Below, piece by piece: positions 1-8,277 of a stretch of 64,000 bases of DNA; position 1 is the first letter of the stretch, and each line of letters begins with the position of its first letter. The stretch covers positions 372,001 through 436,000 of the forward strand of contig NZ_CADIJX010000001.1 in the NCBI RefSeq assembly GCF_902859625.1. The letters are read 5' to 3'. The notes beneath the pieces are model-generated. The model had not been told where the DNA came from and did not search any database. It was given only the letters and a program-made list of their open reading frames with translations. A program made the position numbers and the translations under genes. Source of the stretch: Achromobacter pestifer. GTDB taxonomy: Bacteria > Pseudomonadota > Gammaproteobacteria > Burkholderiales > Burkholderiaceae_B.

Positions 1-732
1 GAACAGATGGCCGACGCCGCCCGTGACGCCGGTGGAGATCAGCAGGAACCAGTCGAACGCCGACAGCGATTGCAGCACGGGCAGGGCGGCAGGCAGGACA
101 AAGGGCAGGGACAACGTCAGGCAGGCGGTGCCCACCGCGCCGCTCCAGATCAGGGAGGTGAACGGATCGTCGCCCGCGACGCGCCGCGTGGCGATGAACT
201 GGGCCGCAAAGCAACAGGCCGTCAGCAAGCCGAAGATCGTGCCGATGGGGTGCAGGCCGCCGCCAGGACGGATCACGATGATCACGCCGATAAAGGCGAT
301 GCCCGCGGCGACGAAGCGCGACAGGCGGGCGGGTTCCTTCAGCACCCAGGGCGCCAGCGACAAAACCAGCAAGGGCGCCAGGAAGTTGATGGCGGTGGCT
401 TCGGCCTGTGGAATGTAGCTGAGCGTGGTGAAGAACATCAGCGTGGCCAGAAACATCGAGCCGCCGCGAATCAGTTGTTCACGCGGGCGGTTGCTGCGCA
501 GCACCGCCGTGCCCTTTGTCGGCAGCACCAGGGCCAGCACCAGGATCAGATGCACGACGTAGCGGAACCAGGACAGCACCAGCAAGGGCACGCCCGCGTT
601 CATGACCCACTTTCCGCTGGCGTCCAGACAGGATAGCGTCCACATCGATAGCACCAGCAGCACGATACCGACGAGCGGCCCGCGAGAGGCGGGCGCGGCG
701 GCTGGCGGGCGACCGTGATCGGCCGGGGGCAT
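1..732 (-). CDS. EamA/DMT-family membrane transporter (3' end cut by window edge)
   Basis: Reading the minus strand from ATG at 732 gives 244 codons with no stop before the window edge, so the C-terminus lies outside. The protein is very hydrophobic, with about seven predicted membrane spans in the visible part, and shows the EamA pattern: a first helix followed by a W-F-R-Y segment, then a charged loop (SNRPREQLIRGG), then a Q-A-E-A-T-A-I helix and a long hydrophobic run ending VIIVIRPGG. EamA proteins are usually about 300 residues with ten helices in two repeats; the first repeat and the start of the second are present. They act in the inner membrane as exporters or exchangers of small metabolites; the substrate cannot be read from sequence. 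The gene is divergent from the LysR gene at 801, which may control it. Confidence 0.85.
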   Translation of the reverse strand, partial: MPPADHGRPPAAAPASRGPLVGIVLLVLSMWTLSCLDASGKWVMNAGVPLLVLSWFRYVVHLILVLALVLPTKGTAVLRSNRPREQLIRGGSMFLATLMFFTTLSYIPQAEATAINFLAPLLVLSLAPWVLKEPARLSRFVAAGIAFIGVIIVIRPGGGLHPIGTIFGLLTACCFAAQFIATRRVAGDDPFTSLIWSGAVGTACLTLSLPFVLPAALPVLQSLSAFDWFLLISTGVTGGVGHLF

Positions 733-767
733 GGACAGGCTCCTAATGGGGGAAACAGGCGGCTGCC

Positions 768-780
768 ATGATACGCTCAT
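768..780. promoter_or_regulatory. Possible LysR operator between eamA and lysR
   Basis: The 68-bp gap between the divergent eamA and lysR genes contains ATGA-N5-TCAT, a short inverted repeat. LysR proteins often bind a dyad in such a gap. The arms are only four bases long, so this is a weak candidate. Confidence 0.25.
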
Positions 781-800
781 CCCGCCGGGGGAACAGGCCA

Positions 801-1706
801 ATGATAGAACTACGCAACATCGAAACTTTTTTCTGGGTCGCCACGCTGGGCAGCTTTCGCGCCGCGTCGGACAAACTCAACACCACGCAACCCGCCGTCT
901 CGCAGCGCATCGCCTCGCTTGAGGCCGATCTGGGCGTGCGGCTTTTCGAGCGCGACGCGCGAGGCGTCAAGCTGACCGCCAAAGGGCATGAGCTACTGTC
1001 GCACGCCGAGCGCATGCTACAGGTGCGCCGCGACATGTTTGAAGCCGCGCGTGAGCAGAACGTGATGACGGGCACGGTGCGCATCGGCGTGGCCGAGACC
1101 ATTGTCCAGACCTGGCTGCCCACGCTGATTGAACTGATCCATACGACCTATCCGGCGCTGGTGCTGGAGATCGAGGTCGATACGACCTACGTGCTGCGCT
1201 CGCACCTGATGTCGCGGCAGATCGATCTGGCCTTCCTGATGGGGCCGGTGCTGGAGGCGCGAGTGGAAAATCTGCCGCTATGCACCTATCCGCTGGCCTG
1301 GGTGGCCAGCCCGACGCTGGATCTGGGGCCAGAGCCCTTGACGCTGGAACGCATCGGCAAGCTTCCCATCATCACCTACCCGTCCAACAGCGCACCGTAT
1401 CGCGTCGTGCGCGACATGCTGACGCGCGCGGGCGTGTCCTCGCCACGCATGTATGGCAGCGCGTCAATGTCGATGGTGGTGCGCATGACGCAGGATGCGA
1501 TCGGCACCAGCGTGATCGCGCCCGTCTTCCTGGGCAAGGAACTGGCGCGCGGAGAACTGCGTATCCTGCGCGTCGAGGCCGATCCCTTGCCGGAACTGAG
1601 TTTCACCGCGACCTGGGTGCAGGGGCCGGACAGCCATGCCGTCCGCGTGATCGCGCAGATGGCGCAAAAGGTCGCGGCGCAGGCTGAGGGCGGCGTTCTG
1701 GTCTAG
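801..1706 (+). CDS. LysR-family transcriptional regulator
   Basis: A 301-residue protein with an N-terminal winged helix-turn-helix (residues about 1-60: LRNIETFFWVATLGSFRAAS, then TTQPAVSQRIASLE and LFER) and a C-terminal periplasmic-binding-protein-like effector domain from about residue 90. The length is normal for the family. ATG at 801 is preferred over the in-frame ATG at 768 because a GGGGGA Shine-Dalgarno sequence lies just upstream of it and the product then starts at the usual position before the helix-turn-helix. It lies between a divergent EamA transporter and the downstream TRAP-DUF2848-amidase-UPF0317 genes on the same strand, so it could control either or both. Its ligand is unknown. 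Confidence 0.93.
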   Translation: MIELRNIETFFWVATLGSFRAASDKLNTTQPAVSQRIASLEADLGVRLFERDARGVKLTAKGHELLSHAERMLQVRRDMFEAAREQNVMTGTVRIGVAETIVQTWLPTLIELIHTTYPALVLEIEVDTTYVLRSHLMSRQIDLAFLMGPVLEARVENLPLCTYPLAWVASPTLDLGPEPLTLERIGKLPIITYPSNSAPYRVVRDMLTRAGVSSPRMYGSASMSMVVRMTQDAIGTSVIAPVFLGKELARGELRILRVEADPLPELSFTATWVQGPDSHAVRVIAQMAQKVAAQAEGGVLV

Positions 1707-1958
1707 GTGTTTTCCCCTGGTCGTTGTGCGCCGACTGGGACTGGAAGGCAATTGGCGGGGCCAAGCAAGGCGAACAATGTCGCCCGCAAACCCGCGCCAG
1801 GCCGTCATCTTGGAAAAATTCCGCTAGCGATTCGAGCGAGACCCAAGAAATATTTATACCCCCACATCGCAACATACGATTGGACGCTGCCGGTCCCTGA
1901 CGATGCAATGGCGGCACATCAATATGCAACGCCTGGATACACAGCGCGGGGGAAAAGC

Positions 1959-2036
1959 ATGAATAGGCATCTGATTCAACATTGGACGCAGGCGGCGGCT
2001 GTTTGGCCGTGCCGCGCGCTCGACTCCCGACCCTGA
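1959..2036 (+). CDS. Possible 25-residue leader ORF in the 411-bp gap before dctP
   Basis: The gap 1707-2117 holds no recognised gene. It contains an AT-rich stretch near 1845-1865 that could be promoter DNA, and one small ORF whose ATG at 1959 follows a strong GGGGGA ribosome-binding site with five bases between. The peptide starts MNRHLIQHW and ends at TGA 2036, about 80 bases before dctP. No family is recognised. It may be a translated leader peptide or chance. Confidence 0.2.
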   Translation: MNRHLIQHWTQAAAVWPCRALDSRP

Positions 2037-2117
2037 TTCCCGATTCCTAACCGCGTGCGACCAGGGTAACGGGATCCCGCGCGCGACAGACCATCCCGCC
2101 AGCCAGGAGTTTTGTCC

Positions 2118-3164
2118 ATGAAGAAGTCTCTTGTTTTCGCCGCCGTTGCCGCCAGTTTGCTGGCCGGCACTGTCCAGGCGCAAGATCTGCCCAAAACCCA
2201 GTTGAAGGTCGTGGGAGGCCTGTCCAACCTGACCGCTTACAACGACTACGAAAAGCCGTTCTGGACCAAGACCATTCCCGAGTTGTCGAAGGGGCAGGTC
2301 ACGGCCGATATCAAGGGTTTCAACGAAATGGGCCTGAAGGGTCCTGAGTTGCTGCGCCTGATGTCGCAGGGCGTGGTCGAATTCGGTACCGCCACCTTGT
2401 CGTACTTCGCCAGCGACAATCCGATCAACGAAGCAATCGACCTGGCTGGCCTGGCGCCTGACGTCAAGACCGCGCGCGCCGTCACCGATGCGTTCGAGCC
2501 CGTCTACGCCAAGCTGTACGGCGAAGGCAGCAACGTCAAGCTGTTGGGCATCTCGACCTACCCCGCGCAAGTGCTGTTCTGCAATGCCGAGATCAAGAGC
2601 CTGGCCGACATCAAGGGCAAGAAGGTTCGCACCAGCAGCCGCACGACCGCTGAGTTCGTCGAAGCGTTGGGCGGTTCCAGCGTCACGATGGCCTTCGGTG
2701 AAGTGGTTCCTGCCTTGCAGAACAAGGTTGTTGATTGCGCCATCACGGGTTCGCTGTCGGGTTATTCGGCCAAGTGGTACGAGGTGTCGACCCACCTGGT
2801 CGCGTTGCCGATCAACTGGAACCAGCAGATCCATGCCGTCAACCAGAAGGCCTGGGACAAGCTGGATCCCGCCGTGCGCACCTTCCTGCAAGCCAACGTG
2901 AAGACGTTGGTCGACAACATCTGGGAAGGCGCCGCGCGCCAGACGCAAGAAGGCTATGACTGCAATACGGGTGCCGCCGCTTGCCCGTTCCCCGTCAAGG
3001 GCAAGATGGTTCTGGTGGAACCCTCCGAGGCTGACCGTGCCTTGCTGAAGAAGGTTGCCCAGGAAGCCGTGCTGCCCAAGTGGGCCGCGCGTTGCTCGGC
3101 GCAGTGCGTCAAGGACTTCAACGCCACCATTGGCAAGACGTTGGGCCTGACCGCCAGCAAGTAA
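2118..3164 (+). CDS. dctP: TRAP transporter substrate-binding protein (DctP family)
   Basis: A 348-residue periplasmic protein: a signal peptide at residues 1-23 (MKKSLVFAAVAASLLAGTVQA), then a DctP-type solute-binding fold. The segment KKVRTSSRTTAEF carries the conserved arginine that in this family pairs with the substrate carboxylate, followed by the usual stretch FGEVVPALQNKVVDCAITG. It would deliver an organic acid to DctQM, encoded just downstream. ATG at 2118 is chosen because AGGAG lies eight bases before it; a TTG six bases upstream is too close. Oddity: at least six cysteines in the mature part, including pairs in YDCNTGAAACPF and ARCSAQC near the C-terminus, suggest disulfides. The substrate is unknown; the neighbours suggest an acid or amide. 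Confidence 0.93.
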   Translation: MKKSLVFAAVAASLLAGTVQAQDLPKTQLKVVGGLSNLTAYNDYEKPFWTKTIPELSKGQVTADIKGFNEMGLKGPELLRLMSQGVVEFGTATLSYFASDNPINEAIDLAGLAPDVKTARAVTDAFEPVYAKLYGEGSNVKLLGISTYPAQVLFCNAEIKSLADIKGKKVRTSSRTTAEFVEALGGSSVTMAFGEVVPALQNKVVDCAITGSLSGYSAKWYEVSTHLVALPINWNQQIHAVNQKAWDKLDPAVRTFLQANVKTLVDNIWEGAARQTQEGYDCNTGAAACPFPVKGKMVLVEPSEADRALLKKVAQEAVLPKWAARCSAQCVKDFNATIGKTLGLTASK

Positions 3165-3177
3165 ACGCCGCAGAGCA

Positions 3178-3200
3178 CGCCGCCGCCCAGTGCGGCGGCG
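3178..3200 (+). terminator. GC-rich hairpin between dctP and dctQ
   Basis: CGCCGCCGC and GCGGCGGCG form a perfect 9-bp stem around a five-base loop, 14 bases after the dctP stop. No T-run follows, so it is more likely an mRNA-stabilising or partial-termination hairpin than a full terminator, keeping binding-protein expression above that of the membrane subunits. Confidence 0.6.
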
Positions 3201-3247
3201 CGTTCACCGGCTTGTGATACCGGGCCTTGCCCGTAAAGGTTTTATCC

Positions 3248-3868
3248 ATGACCCAAACCGAACACTTCCGCCTGCTGGGCGGCCTGTTGCGGCGTGCCGA
3301 GAGTTTTTCTCGCGTGGCCGTATGGGCCGGCGGCGCTCTGACCGTGGCCAGCGTGCTGCTGATCTCCTTTGATGTCCTGGCACGCAAGTTCCTGGGCTTC
3401 ACGACGGGTGGCGCGGACGAATTGTCCAGCTACGCCTTTGCCATCAGCACTTCCTGGGCGCTGGCGTTCGCCACGTTGCAGCGCGCCAATGTGCGCGTTG
3501 ACGTGCTCTATCAATACCTGCCGGTGCGACTGTCCGCCGTGCTGGACTGGATTTCCATGGTGGCGATGGCCGTCTTCATGGTGTTCCTGACGTACTACGC
3601 CTATGACGTGGTGCAGACATCATGGGCACAGAAGTCCGCGGCCAATACGCCGCTTGCGACGCCACTGTGGATCCCGCAAGGATTGTGGCTGCTGGGCCTG
3701 GCCTGGATGTGCATTACGGTCGCCTTGATGCTGGCGCGTGCTTCCGCCGCGTTGGTCACGGGTGACATCGAATTGGTCAAGCAGATCTGCGGCGTGCGTT
3801 CGGCGCAGGAAGAAGCTGACGAAGAAGCCGCCGCGGGCGAGCGCATGGTGAAGGGAGAGGCCGCATGA
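3248..3868 (+). CDS. dctQ: TRAP transporter small membrane subunit (DctQ family)
   Basis: A 206-residue protein with four predicted membrane helices, as expected for the DctQ subunit (usual range about 160-230 residues). The segment FDVLARKFLGFTTGGADELSSYAF matches the conserved region after helix 1 in DctQ proteins. With DctM it forms the inner-membrane part of a sodium-driven TRAP importer. ATG at 3248 is chosen because AAAGG lies eight bases upstream; the in-frame TTG at 3227 has no such signal. The acidic tail (EEADEEAAAGE) is unremarkable. Its stop overlaps the dctM start in an ATGA arrangement, so the two are translationally coupled. Confidence 0.92.
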   Translation: MTQTEHFRLLGGLLRRAESFSRVAVWAGGALTVASVLLISFDVLARKFLGFTTGGADELSSYAFAISTSWALAFATLQRANVRVDVLYQYLPVRLSAVLDWISMVAMAVFMVFLTYYAYDVVQTSWAQKSAANTPLATPLWIPQGLWLLGLAWMCITVALMLARASAALVTGDIELVKQICGVRSAQEEADEEAAAGERMVKGEAA

Positions 3869-5148
3869 TTTCCACCGCATTGACCTTATTGCTGGTGCTG
3901 ATCGGCCTGTCCATTCCGGTGGGCGCGGCGCTCGGCGTGCTGGGCCTGATCCTGGATCCGCTGTTTTCGATGCTGCCGCTGTCACGTGCCATCGGCGAGA
4001 TTTCGTGGAGCTCGAACAATGAGTTCCTGCTGGTGGCGATTCCGCTGTTCATCATGCTGGGTGAAGTGCTGCTGCGCGCAGGCTTCGCCGAACGCATGTA
4101 CGGCGCGATGAGCCTGTGGCTGTCTTGGCTGCCGGGTGGCTTGATGCACGCCAACATCGGCGCATCCACCCTGTTCTCGGCCACTTCGGGTTCCAGCGTG
4201 GCCACCGCGGCCACGGTGGGCACGGTCGCCATTCCGCAGATCCGCAAGTATGGCTACAACGAACCGCTGTTCCTGGGCAGTCTGGCCGCGGGCGGAACGT
4301 TGGGCATCCTGATTCCGCCGTCGATCAACCTGGTCATCTATGGCGTGCTGACGAATTCGTCCGTGCCCAAGCTGTACCTGGCCGGCATCATCCCGGGCTT
4401 TGCGATGGCGGCGTTGTTCATGCTGACCGTCGTGATCGCTTGCGTGGTCAAGCCCTCGTGGGGCGGCAAGAAGATTCAGGCATCGTGGGGCCAGCGCCTC
4501 GCCAGCCTGGTGCATCTGGCACCGCCGATGGGCATCTTCTTCCTGGTCGTGGGCTCCATCTATGCTGGCTTGGCCACGCCGACGGAAGCCGCCGCGCTGG
4601 GCGTGCTGGGCGCCTTCATCCTGGCGGCCTGGTTCCGCCGCCTGACCTGGACCATGCTGCGCGAGGTTCTGGAAGGCACGATGCGTTCGACGGCGATGAT
4701 CATGCTGATCGTCCTGGCGGCCAGCTTCCTGAACTTTGTCATGTCCGCCACGGGCTTGACGGACGCGCTGACCAAGTCGATCACCGGCCTGGGGCTGTCT
4801 CCCGGTTGGATGTTGCTGATCGTGGTGATCTTCTATCTGGTGCTGGGCTGCTTCATGGAAACGCTGTCCATGATGATCACGACGATCCCCATCGTCGCGC
4901 CCATCATGATCGCGCTGGGCTATGACCCGATCTGGCTGGGTATCGTGATCATCATCCTGGTCGAGGCCGCGCTGATCACGCCGCCTGTCGGGCTGAACCT
5001 GTTCGTGGTGCAAAGCCTGCGCAAGAGCGGCTCCATGAGCGCGGTCATCGTCGGCAGCCTGCCGTTTGTCGGCGCCATGTTCGTGATGCTTGCCTTGCTG
5101 GCGTTCTGGCCCGACGTGGCGTTGTGGCTGCCGCGCGTGTTTGGCTGA
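3865..5148 (+). CDS. dctM: TRAP transporter large permease subunit (DctM family)
   Basis: A 427-residue protein, the normal size for DctM, with about 12 hydrophobic segments. Family signatures are visible: NEFLLVAIPLFIMLGEVLLRAG near the N-terminus, LFSATSGSSVATAATVGTVA, GTLGILIPPSINLVIYGV, and LITPPVGLNLFVVQ near the end. DctM is the ion-coupled translocation subunit, working with DctQ and DctP. The start overlaps the dctQ stop by four bases. The gene is followed after 72 bases by the DUF2848 gene on the same strand, so the transporter and the three following enzymes probably form one transcription unit. Confidence 0.94.
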   Translation: MISTALTLLLVLIGLSIPVGAALGVLGLILDPLFSMLPLSRAIGEISWSSNNEFLLVAIPLFIMLGEVLLRAGFAERMYGAMSLWLSWLPGGLMHANIGASTLFSATSGSSVATAATVGTVAIPQIRKYGYNEPLFLGSLAAGGTLGILIPPSINLVIYGVLTNSSVPKLYLAGIIPGFAMAALFMLTVVIACVVKPSWGGKKIQASWGQRLASLVHLAPPMGIFFLVVGSIYAGLATPTEAAALGVLGAFILAAWFRRLTWTMLREVLEGTMRSTAMIMLIVLAASFLNFVMSATGLTDALTKSITGLGLSPGWMLLIVVIFYLVLGCFMETLSMMITTIPIVAPIMIALGYDPIWLGIVIIILVEAALITPPVGLNLFVVQSLRKSGSMSAVIVGSLPFVGAMFVMLALLAFWPDVALWLPRVFG

Positions 5149-5220
5149 TTCTTTTATCCGAAACGGCAGCGGCCCGCTGCGGCCGCACCGTTGCCCACTC
5201 GTTATTTCCGCAGGACTGAT

Positions 5221-5904
5221 ATGAAAGCCGTATTCAACATCGACGACGCCAATCCCCGCCAGGTGGAAGTGGACTTCAACACCCTGATCGTGGCCGGCTG
5301 GGCCGGGCGCGACATCGCCGCCATCGAGCACCACATCGAAGAGCTGGCCGCCATCGGCGTGCCGCGCCCGACCAGCGTGCCCCTGTACTACCGCATCGCC
5401 GATAACCAGCTTACCCAAGCCGAAAGCGTGCAAGCCGTGGGCGAGGAATCGTCGGGCGAGGTCGAGACTTTCGTGTTCGCCGTGGACGGTGAAATGTACG
5501 TCAGCATTGCGTCCGACCATACCGATCGCAAGCTGGAAACGGTCAGCGTGGCCATGTCCAAGCAAGTCTGCGTCAAGCCCGTGGCCACCTCGGCCTGGCG
5601 CTTGGCTGACGTGGCTGAGTATTGGGATGAACTGGTCATCCGTTCCTACATCGTTGAAAACGGCGAAAAGGTGCTGTACCAGGAAGGCCCGTTGTCCACG
5701 CTGCGCACGCCGCAGGACCTGATCGCCGGCTACACCGGCGGCGCGGCTGTGTTGCCGCAAGGCGCGGGCATGACCTGCGGCACGGTGGGCGCCATTGGCG
5801 GCATTCGCGCCGCGGCGGACTTCACCATGGAACTGTTCGATCCGCGCCGTCAACGCACGCTCAGCCACCGCTATCATGTTGAATCGCTGCCCGTGGTGGC
5901 CTGA
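5221..5904 (+). CDS. DUF2848 family protein of unknown function
   Basis: A 227-residue protein without signal peptide or membrane segment, recognised as DUF2848 by NTLIVAGWAGRDIAAIEHHI near the N-terminus, GEESSGEVETFVF, the motif SDHTDRKLE, the segment MSKQVCVKPVA, and the C-terminal PQGAGMTCGTVGAIGGI. No activity is established for this family as far as I know. The C-terminal Gly-rich stretch is reminiscent of the fumarylacetoacetate-hydrolase fold; that is inference only. AGGA lies just upstream of the ATG. It stands between a TRAP transporter and an amidase, so a role in breaking down the imported compound or its amide product is plausible. Confidence 0.85.
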   Translation: MKAVFNIDDANPRQVEVDFNTLIVAGWAGRDIAAIEHHIEELAAIGVPRPTSVPLYYRIADNQLTQAESVQAVGEESSGEVETFVFAVDGEMYVSIASDHTDRKLETVSVAMSKQVCVKPVATSAWRLADVAEYWDELVIRSYIVENGEKVLYQEGPLSTLRTPQDLIAGYTGGAAVLPQGAGMTCGTVGAIGGIRAAADFTMELFDPRRQRTLSHRYHVESLPVVA

Positions 5905-5930
5905 TTCCGCTAGCGCGCAGCATTGATCGT

Positions 5931-5957
5931 CAGGCGCACCTTTTGCGGGTGCGCCTG
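5931..5957 (+). terminator. Perfect 10-bp hairpin between the DUF2848 and amidase genes
   Basis: CAGGCGCACC and GGTGCGCCTG pair perfectly around a seven-base loop (TTTTGCG). It lies 27 bases after the DUF2848 stop and ends 36 bases before the amidase start. The T-rich stretch after it is short and broken, so partial termination or mRNA processing is more likely than a full stop. Confidence 0.6.
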
Positions 5958-5992
5958 TCCGCACTTTTACGCCGCAAGACGGCACTAGGACA

Positions 5993-7345
5993 ATGATGGC
6001 TTCGACCTTGAATGAACTGACTCTGGCCCTGAGCGAAGGCCGTACCAGCGCTGTGCAACTGACCGAAGCCGCCTTGGCGCGCGCTCAGGATCAGGCGGGC
6101 GAGGGCGCTCGCGTGTTCACCAAGTTGTATGCGGAATCGGCGTTGGCTCAGGCGCGCGCGTCCGATACCCTGCGCGCGGCCGGCATCGTCCGCTCGGCGG
6201 TGGAAGGTTTGCCCATCAGCATCAAAGACTTGTTCGACATCGAAGGCGAAACCACGATGGCCGGCTCGGTGGCCCGCGAAGGGGAGCCGGCGGCTGAAGA
6301 GAATGCTGAAGTCGTGCAACGTCTGATCGCGGCGGGCGCCGTCATCATTGGCCGTACCAACATGACCGAATTCGCGTATTCGGGCCTGGGCATCAACCCC
6401 CACTACGGCACGCCGCTGAACCCGTATGACCGCGCCACGGGCCGCATCCCGGGAGGCTCGTCCTCGGGCGCCGCCGTGTCGGTGGCCGATGGCATGGCCG
6501 TGGCTGGCATCGGTTCGGACACCGGTGGTTCCGTGCGCATCCCGGCCGCGCTGTGCGGTCTGACGGGCTTCAAGCCCAGCGCGTGGCGCGTATCCATGAC
6601 GGGCGTGCTGCCGCTGTCCGCCAATCTGGATTCCATCGGCCCCATCGCCGCCAGCGTGCGCTGCTGCGCCGAACTGGACGCCATCCTGTCGGGTGACGGT
6701 GGCCCGGTGCCGGAAGCGCTGCCGCTGCGTGGCCTGCGTCTGGCGGTGCCGACCACATTGGCGTTGGACGCCATGGAAAAGCACGTGGCCGACAGTTTTG
6801 CCGCCACCGTGTCGCGCCTGAAGGACGCCGGCGCGCTGGTCGATGAAATCGCCATCCCCGAATTCGCTGAACTGGGCGCCATCAACAGCAAGGGCGGTTT
6901 CACCGCCGCGGAAGCCTGGGCCTGGCACCGCGACCTGATTGCGCGCGCCGGAAAGCGCTACGACCAGCGCGTGGTGTCGCGCATCATGCGCGGACAGGAC
7001 ATGAGCGCGGCTGACTATCTGGACCTGCTGGATGCCCGCGAAGCCTGGGTGGCCGCCGTGGACCACCGCATCGCGGGATACGACGCCTTGATCATGCCGA
7101 CCACGCCCATCGTGGCGCCGGCAGTGGCAGACCTGACGGCATCGGACGACGCTTATTACGCGGCCAACGGCCTGATCCTGCGCAACCCCACGCTGATCAA
7201 CTTCCTGGATGGTTGCGCATTGTCGCTGCCGTGCCATGCCGAAGGCACGGCGCCGGTGGGTCTGATGATCGCCGGCAGCAACGGCGCGGATCGCCGCATT
7301 CTGGCGATCGGCCTGTCGGTTGAAGATCTGCTTGCCGGACGTTGA
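5993..7345 (+). CDS. Amidase-signature family hydrolase
   Basis: A 450-residue cytoplasmic protein with the complete Ser-cis-Ser-Lys triad of the amidase-signature family: Lys78 in [10 protein letters not shown], the cis-serine in [13 protein letters not shown] (Ser156 by its spacing of 24 to the nucleophile) and the nucleophile Ser180 in [13 protein letters not shown]. It should hydrolyse a carboxamide to the acid and ammonia; the substrate is not predictable because the family ranges from GatA to malonamidase and allophanate hydrolase. Without glutaminyl-tRNA partner genes nearby and with catabolic neighbours, a degradative amidase is most likely. ATG at 5993 and ATG at 5996 are both possible; AGGA at 5987-5990 fits 5996 better. 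It follows the DUF2848 gene and precedes the UPF0317 gene. Confidence 0.92.
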   Translation: MMASTLNELTLALSEGRTSAVQLTEAALARAQDQAGEGARVFTKLYAESALAQARASDTLRAAGIVRSAVEGLPISIKDLFDIEGETTMAGSVAREGEPAAEENAEVVQRLIAAGAVIIGRTNMTEFAYSGLGINPHYGTPLNPYDRATGRIPGGSSSGAAVSVADGMAVAGIGSDTGGSVRIPAALCGLTGFKPSAWRVSMTGVLPLSANLDSIGPIAASVRCCAELDAILSGDGGPVPEALPLRGLRLAVPTTLALDAMEKHVADSFAATVSRLKDAGALVDEIAIPEFAELGAINSKGGFTAAEAWAWHRDLIARAGKRYDQRVVSRIMRGQDMSAADYLDLLDAREAWVAAVDHRIAGYDALIMPTTPIVAPAVADLTASDDAYYAANGLILRNPTLINFLDGCALSLPCHAEGTAPVGLMIAGSNGADRRILAIGLSVEDLLAGR

Positions 7346-7388
7346 TCGTCCGGGCTTTCCACCACCCTGTAATGAGAGGATTTCCATC

Positions 7389-8192
7389 GTGTCGGCCGAC
7401 GTAGTACGCAATAGTGTCGAGCTTGCCCGCCAAGCGCGTTTGGACGCGCGCAGCGGGCGGCTGACCGGACCCACCGCGAATCTTGCACCGGGGCATGTGC
7501 AGGCCAATCTGGCCATTCTGCCGCGTTCGCTCGCGGCGGAATTCCTGCATTTCTGCCAGCGCAATCCCAAGCCATGTCCGTTGTTGGCGATGTCCGAACC
7601 CGGGAACCCGGCCTTGCCGGAACTGGGCCAGGATATCGATATCCGCACCGACGTTCCGCGCTACCGGGTCTGGCAGAACGGCGAATTGGTGGCGGAACCC
7701 ACGGATGTGCGCGATATCTGGCGCGATGACCTGGTGTCATTCCTGATCGGCTGCTCGTTCTCATTTGAAGAGGCGATGCTGGACAACGGCCTGCCCGTGC
7801 GTCATATCGAGCAGGGTTGCAACGTGCCGATGTACCGCACCAATATCCCGACGCAACCTGCTGGCGCGTTCAGCGGGCCGTTGGTGGTCTCGATGCGGCC
7901 CTTGAAGGCTGCCGATGCGATCCGCGCCATCCAGGTCACGTCGCGCTTCCCATCGGTGCATGGCGCCCCTGTGCATATCGGTGATCCGGCGTTGATCGGC
8001 ATTGCGGATATCAACCGCCCGGATTACGGCGACGCCGTGGACATCCGGCCGGGAGAAATGCCGGTGTTCTGGGCCTGCGGCGTGACGCCGCAGTCCGTCG
8101 TGGCATCGGTACGGCCCGAGTTCTGCATCACGCATGCGCCTGGGCACATGCTGGTGACCGACCTCATCAATAGTCGGATGGCAATGCTGTAG
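7389..8192 (+). CDS. UPF0317/DUF1445 family protein (putative hydro-lyase, YcsI-like)
   Basis: A 267-residue cytoplasmic protein with the strongly conserved UPF0317 segments: [84 protein letters not shown] and [11 protein letters not shown]. The GTG at 7389 is chosen because AGAGGA lies eight bases upstream and homologues begin here; the longer reading from 7320 overlaps the amidase. The family includes Bacillus YcsI, which sits in the 5-oxoprolinase (ycs-kip) operon, and is related to the N-terminal part of mammalian D-glutamate cyclase. Its reaction in bacteria is not settled; databases call it a putative hydro-lyase. As last gene of this unit it probably acts on the same compound class as the amidase. 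Confidence 0.9.
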   Translation: MSADVVRNSVELARQARLDARSGRLTGPTANLAPGHVQANLAILPRSLAAEFLHFCQRNPKPCPLLAMSEPGNPALPELGQDIDIRTDVPRYRVWQNGELVAEPTDVRDIWRDDLVSFLIGCSFSFEEAMLDNGLPVRHIEQGCNVPMYRTNIPTQPAGAFSGPLVVSMRPLKAADAIRAIQVTSRFPSVHGAPVHIGDPALIGIADINRPDYGDAVDIRPGEMPVFWACGVTPQSVVASVRPEFCITHAPGHMLVTDLINSRMAML

Positions 8193-8211
8193 AAAAGCCG
8201 GCCGTGCCAAG

Positions 8212-8242
8212 AAAAAGCCCATCGCTTGCGATGGGCTTTTTC
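8212..8242. terminator. Bidirectional rho-independent terminator
   Basis: AAAGCCCATCG and CGATGGGCTTT pair around a four-base loop, flanked by A-rich and T-rich runs on the two sides. It lies between the convergent UPF0317 gene (plus) and porin gene (minus) and can end transcription from both. Confidence 0.85.
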
Positions 8243-8277
8243 ATGCGGCCGGGGGTAGGCCTTGATACGGGCGGAGC

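Noticed and set aside
3982..5985. Long minus-strand open frame opposite dctM and the DUF2848 gene
   Set aside because: Composition is that of a shadow frame in GC-rich DNA (His/Gln/Arg/Gly-rich, no domain); the plus-strand genes are clear.
7320..7388. Upstream extension of the UPF0317 gene from an ATG at 7320
   Set aside because: It overlaps the amidase, lacks a ribosome-binding site and adds residues not found in the family; GTG at 7389 has AGAGGA at proper spacing.
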